Source: an uncultured Oscillospiraceae bacterium
Lineage (GTDB): Bacteria > Bacillota > Clostridia > UBA1212 > UBA1255
DNA: 6,248 bases
Direction of reading: 5' to 3'
NCBI GenBank assembly: GCA_902462635.1
Contig: CABQCN010000095.1
Coordinates: 1-6,248 of the forward strand
In this document: positions 5,951 through 6,248 of the stretch, piece after piece
Numbering within the stretch: the stretch's first letter is position 1
Layout: every line of letters starts with the position of its first letter
Program-made: the position numbers and the translations under genes
The notes under the pieces: generated by a model
Databases searched by the model: none
What the model saw: the letters and a program-made list of their open reading frames with translations, nothing else
What the model was told of the DNA's origin: nothing

Positions 5951-5954
5951 TTCT
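5947..5954 (-). promoter_or_regulatory. ribosome binding site of M2
   Basis: AGAAAGGA on the minus strand, 11 nt before the ATG at 5935. The spacer is longer than the usual 5-9 nt, so initiation may be modest, or sensitive to pairing of the adjacent self-complementary AGGATCCT. Confidence 0.55.
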
Positions 5955-5970
5955 ATATCAGCCAATTCCA

Positions 5971-6090
5971 TCATACACAAGCTGCGTGATAAAAAGGACG
6001 ATGTTTCTGATCGTTCATCAACGCAAGGAGAGCTTTCTTCCCATTTTTATCAATCCGTAATTTCTATCGTCTGTTGTCCCTTACCGCCAT
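5971..6090 (-). other. leader reading frame broken by one TAG
   Basis: From ATG at 6090 the frame reads MAVRDNRR, then TAG, then 30 more sense codons (KLRIDKNGKKALLALMNDQK and on) to TGA at 5973-5971. It could be a decayed small gene or two leader peptides. No ribosome binding site of quality precedes the ATG and no family is recognised. It lies inside the structured leader, which may explain the sequence better. Confidence 0.15.
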
Positions 6091-6118
6091 CTTTTATCTC
6101 TCATGGCGCAGCTTATGT
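5975..6118 (-). ncRNA. candidate structured 5' leader RNA of the restriction-modification operon
   Basis: In the minus-strand RNA, ACAUAAGCUGCG (6118-6107) pairs with CGCAGCUUGUGU (5986-5975), 12 bp with one G-U, closing a domain of about 144 nt. A second stem, UGAUAAAAA (6052-6044) with UUUUUAUCA (5995-5987), 9 bp perfect, has its 3' strand directly abutting that of the first, as in stacked helices. Smaller hairpins are CGCCAU/AUGGCG (6108-6103 with 6090-6085) and ACGAU/AUCGU (6014-6010 with 6002-5998). GACGAU at 6071-6066 could alternatively pair with AUCGUC at 6002-5997. The closing stem begins about 2 nt after the predicted transcript start. The M2 ribosome binding site lies just outside the domain. 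No known riboswitch is recognised. Folding was judged by eye, so this is a candidate only. Confidence 0.4.
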
Positions 6119-6126
6119 TCTTTGGA

Positions 6127-6155
6127 ATTATACTACAAAAATCAGGCGAACACCA
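6127..6155 (-). promoter_or_regulatory. predicted promoter of the restriction-modification operon
   Basis: The minus strand has a perfect TATAAT (6132-6127). At 17 nt upstream the -35 position reads TGGTGT, a poor match to TTGACA, so the promoter may be weak or need an activator. Transcription would begin near 6120, giving a leader of about 185 nt before M2. Confidence 0.45.
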
Positions 6156-6205
6156 TAACTATTTGCCTGCAGGCGTTTTGAATGCGATGCAAATACCGCC
6201 TGATT
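6140..6205. repeat. cluster of inverted repeats around and upstream of the operon promoter
   Basis: AATCAGGCG (6140-6148) is repeated inverted as CGCCTGATT (6197-6205). Inside lie ATTTGC (6161-6166) with its inverse GCAAAT (6189-6194), and the 10-bp palindrome GCCTGCAGGC (6165-6174). CAGGC therefore occurs four times in alternating orientation within 60 bp, covering the spacer and -35 region of the predicted promoter. It could be a regulator binding array or an RNA hairpin ending a transcript from further right, as the minus strand continues TTTTTG after CGCCTGA. Confidence 0.4.
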
Positions 6206-6224
6206 CTTCTCTGCGTGATATCAT
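6159..6224 (-). CDS. possible 21-residue peptide (weak)
   Basis: ATG at 6224, preceded by GGAGAGG with a 5-nt spacer, opens a 21-codon frame starting MISRREESGG and ending in TAG at 6161-6159. It lies upstream of the predicted operon promoter and overlaps the inverted-repeat cluster. The ribosome binding site is good, but the length is too short for confidence and no family is recognised. Confidence 0.15.
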   Translation of the reverse strand: MISRREESGGICIAFKTPAGK

Positions 6225-6248
6225 GATTTCCTCTCCATATCAAAATAC

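Noticed and set aside
5936..6130. Controller (C) protein gene upstream of the cassette
   Set aside because: C proteins are helix-turn-helix proteins of about 80 residues. The only candidate frame here is about 39 codons, broken by TAG and without a visible helix-turn-helix.
2144..6248. CRISPR array, tRNA gene, or insertion-sequence ends flanking the cassette
   Set aside because: No regularly spaced direct repeats, cloverleaf or transposase were seen. No matching direct repeats were found between the left flank (2260-2430) and the right flank (5940-6248).

Overview
The window looks like a piece of a bacterial chromosome, most likely Bacillota (Clostridia-like). The reasons are strong AGGAGG-type ribosome binding sites, tight head-to-tail gene packing, and an ABC-2 exporter type common in that phylum. 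This placement is an inference from style; no taxonomic marker gene is present. All confidently called genes lie on the minus strand, so the biological order runs from high to low coordinates.

Left part (1-2143): a three-gene ABC exporter operon. An ATPase (1160-2143) is followed by a first ABC-2 permease (327-1163, 4-bp ATGA overlap) and a second, different ABC-2 permease (1-321, cut by the window edge, 5-bp gap). Together they would form one membrane exporter with a heterodimeric channel. A promoter with an extended -10 and a 16-bp palindrome over its -35 lies just upstream. The substrate cannot be told from sequence.

Middle gap (2144-2429): besides the exporter promoter, the plus strand carries a near-consensus promoter (2281-2309). 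About 45 bp further on is a perfect rho-independent terminator (2352-2381), which together suggest a short RNA of roughly 65 nt. After it comes a short plus-strand reading frame that runs into the 3' end of the restriction gene. It may be the stump of a gene cut by arrival of the next cassette.

Right part (2430-5935): a complete Type IIS restriction-modification cassette in the order M2, M1, R. M2 is a D12-class adenine methyltransferase with FokI-methylase-like motifs. M1 is a Dam-like D12 adenine methyltransferase. R is an AlwI-family restriction endonuclease. Two adenine methyltransferases fit an asymmetric target with an A in each strand. By family resemblance GGATC/GATCC is the leading guess, which is a prediction and not read directly. 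The cassette is visibly more AT-rich than the exporter operon, consistent with horizontal acquisition.

Right flank (5936-6248): no convincing gene. It holds a TATAAT box followed by a roughly 185-nt leader to the M2 start. The leader has a 12-bp long-range closing stem starting within about 2 nt of the predicted transcript start, a 9-bp stem stacked directly against it, and smaller hairpins. A GGATCC site overlaps the M2 ribosome binding site. A cluster of CAGGC inverted repeats lies at and upstream of the promoter. The structured leader and the self-target site are the most unusual signals in the window and suggest post-transcriptional or methylation-linked control of the cassette.
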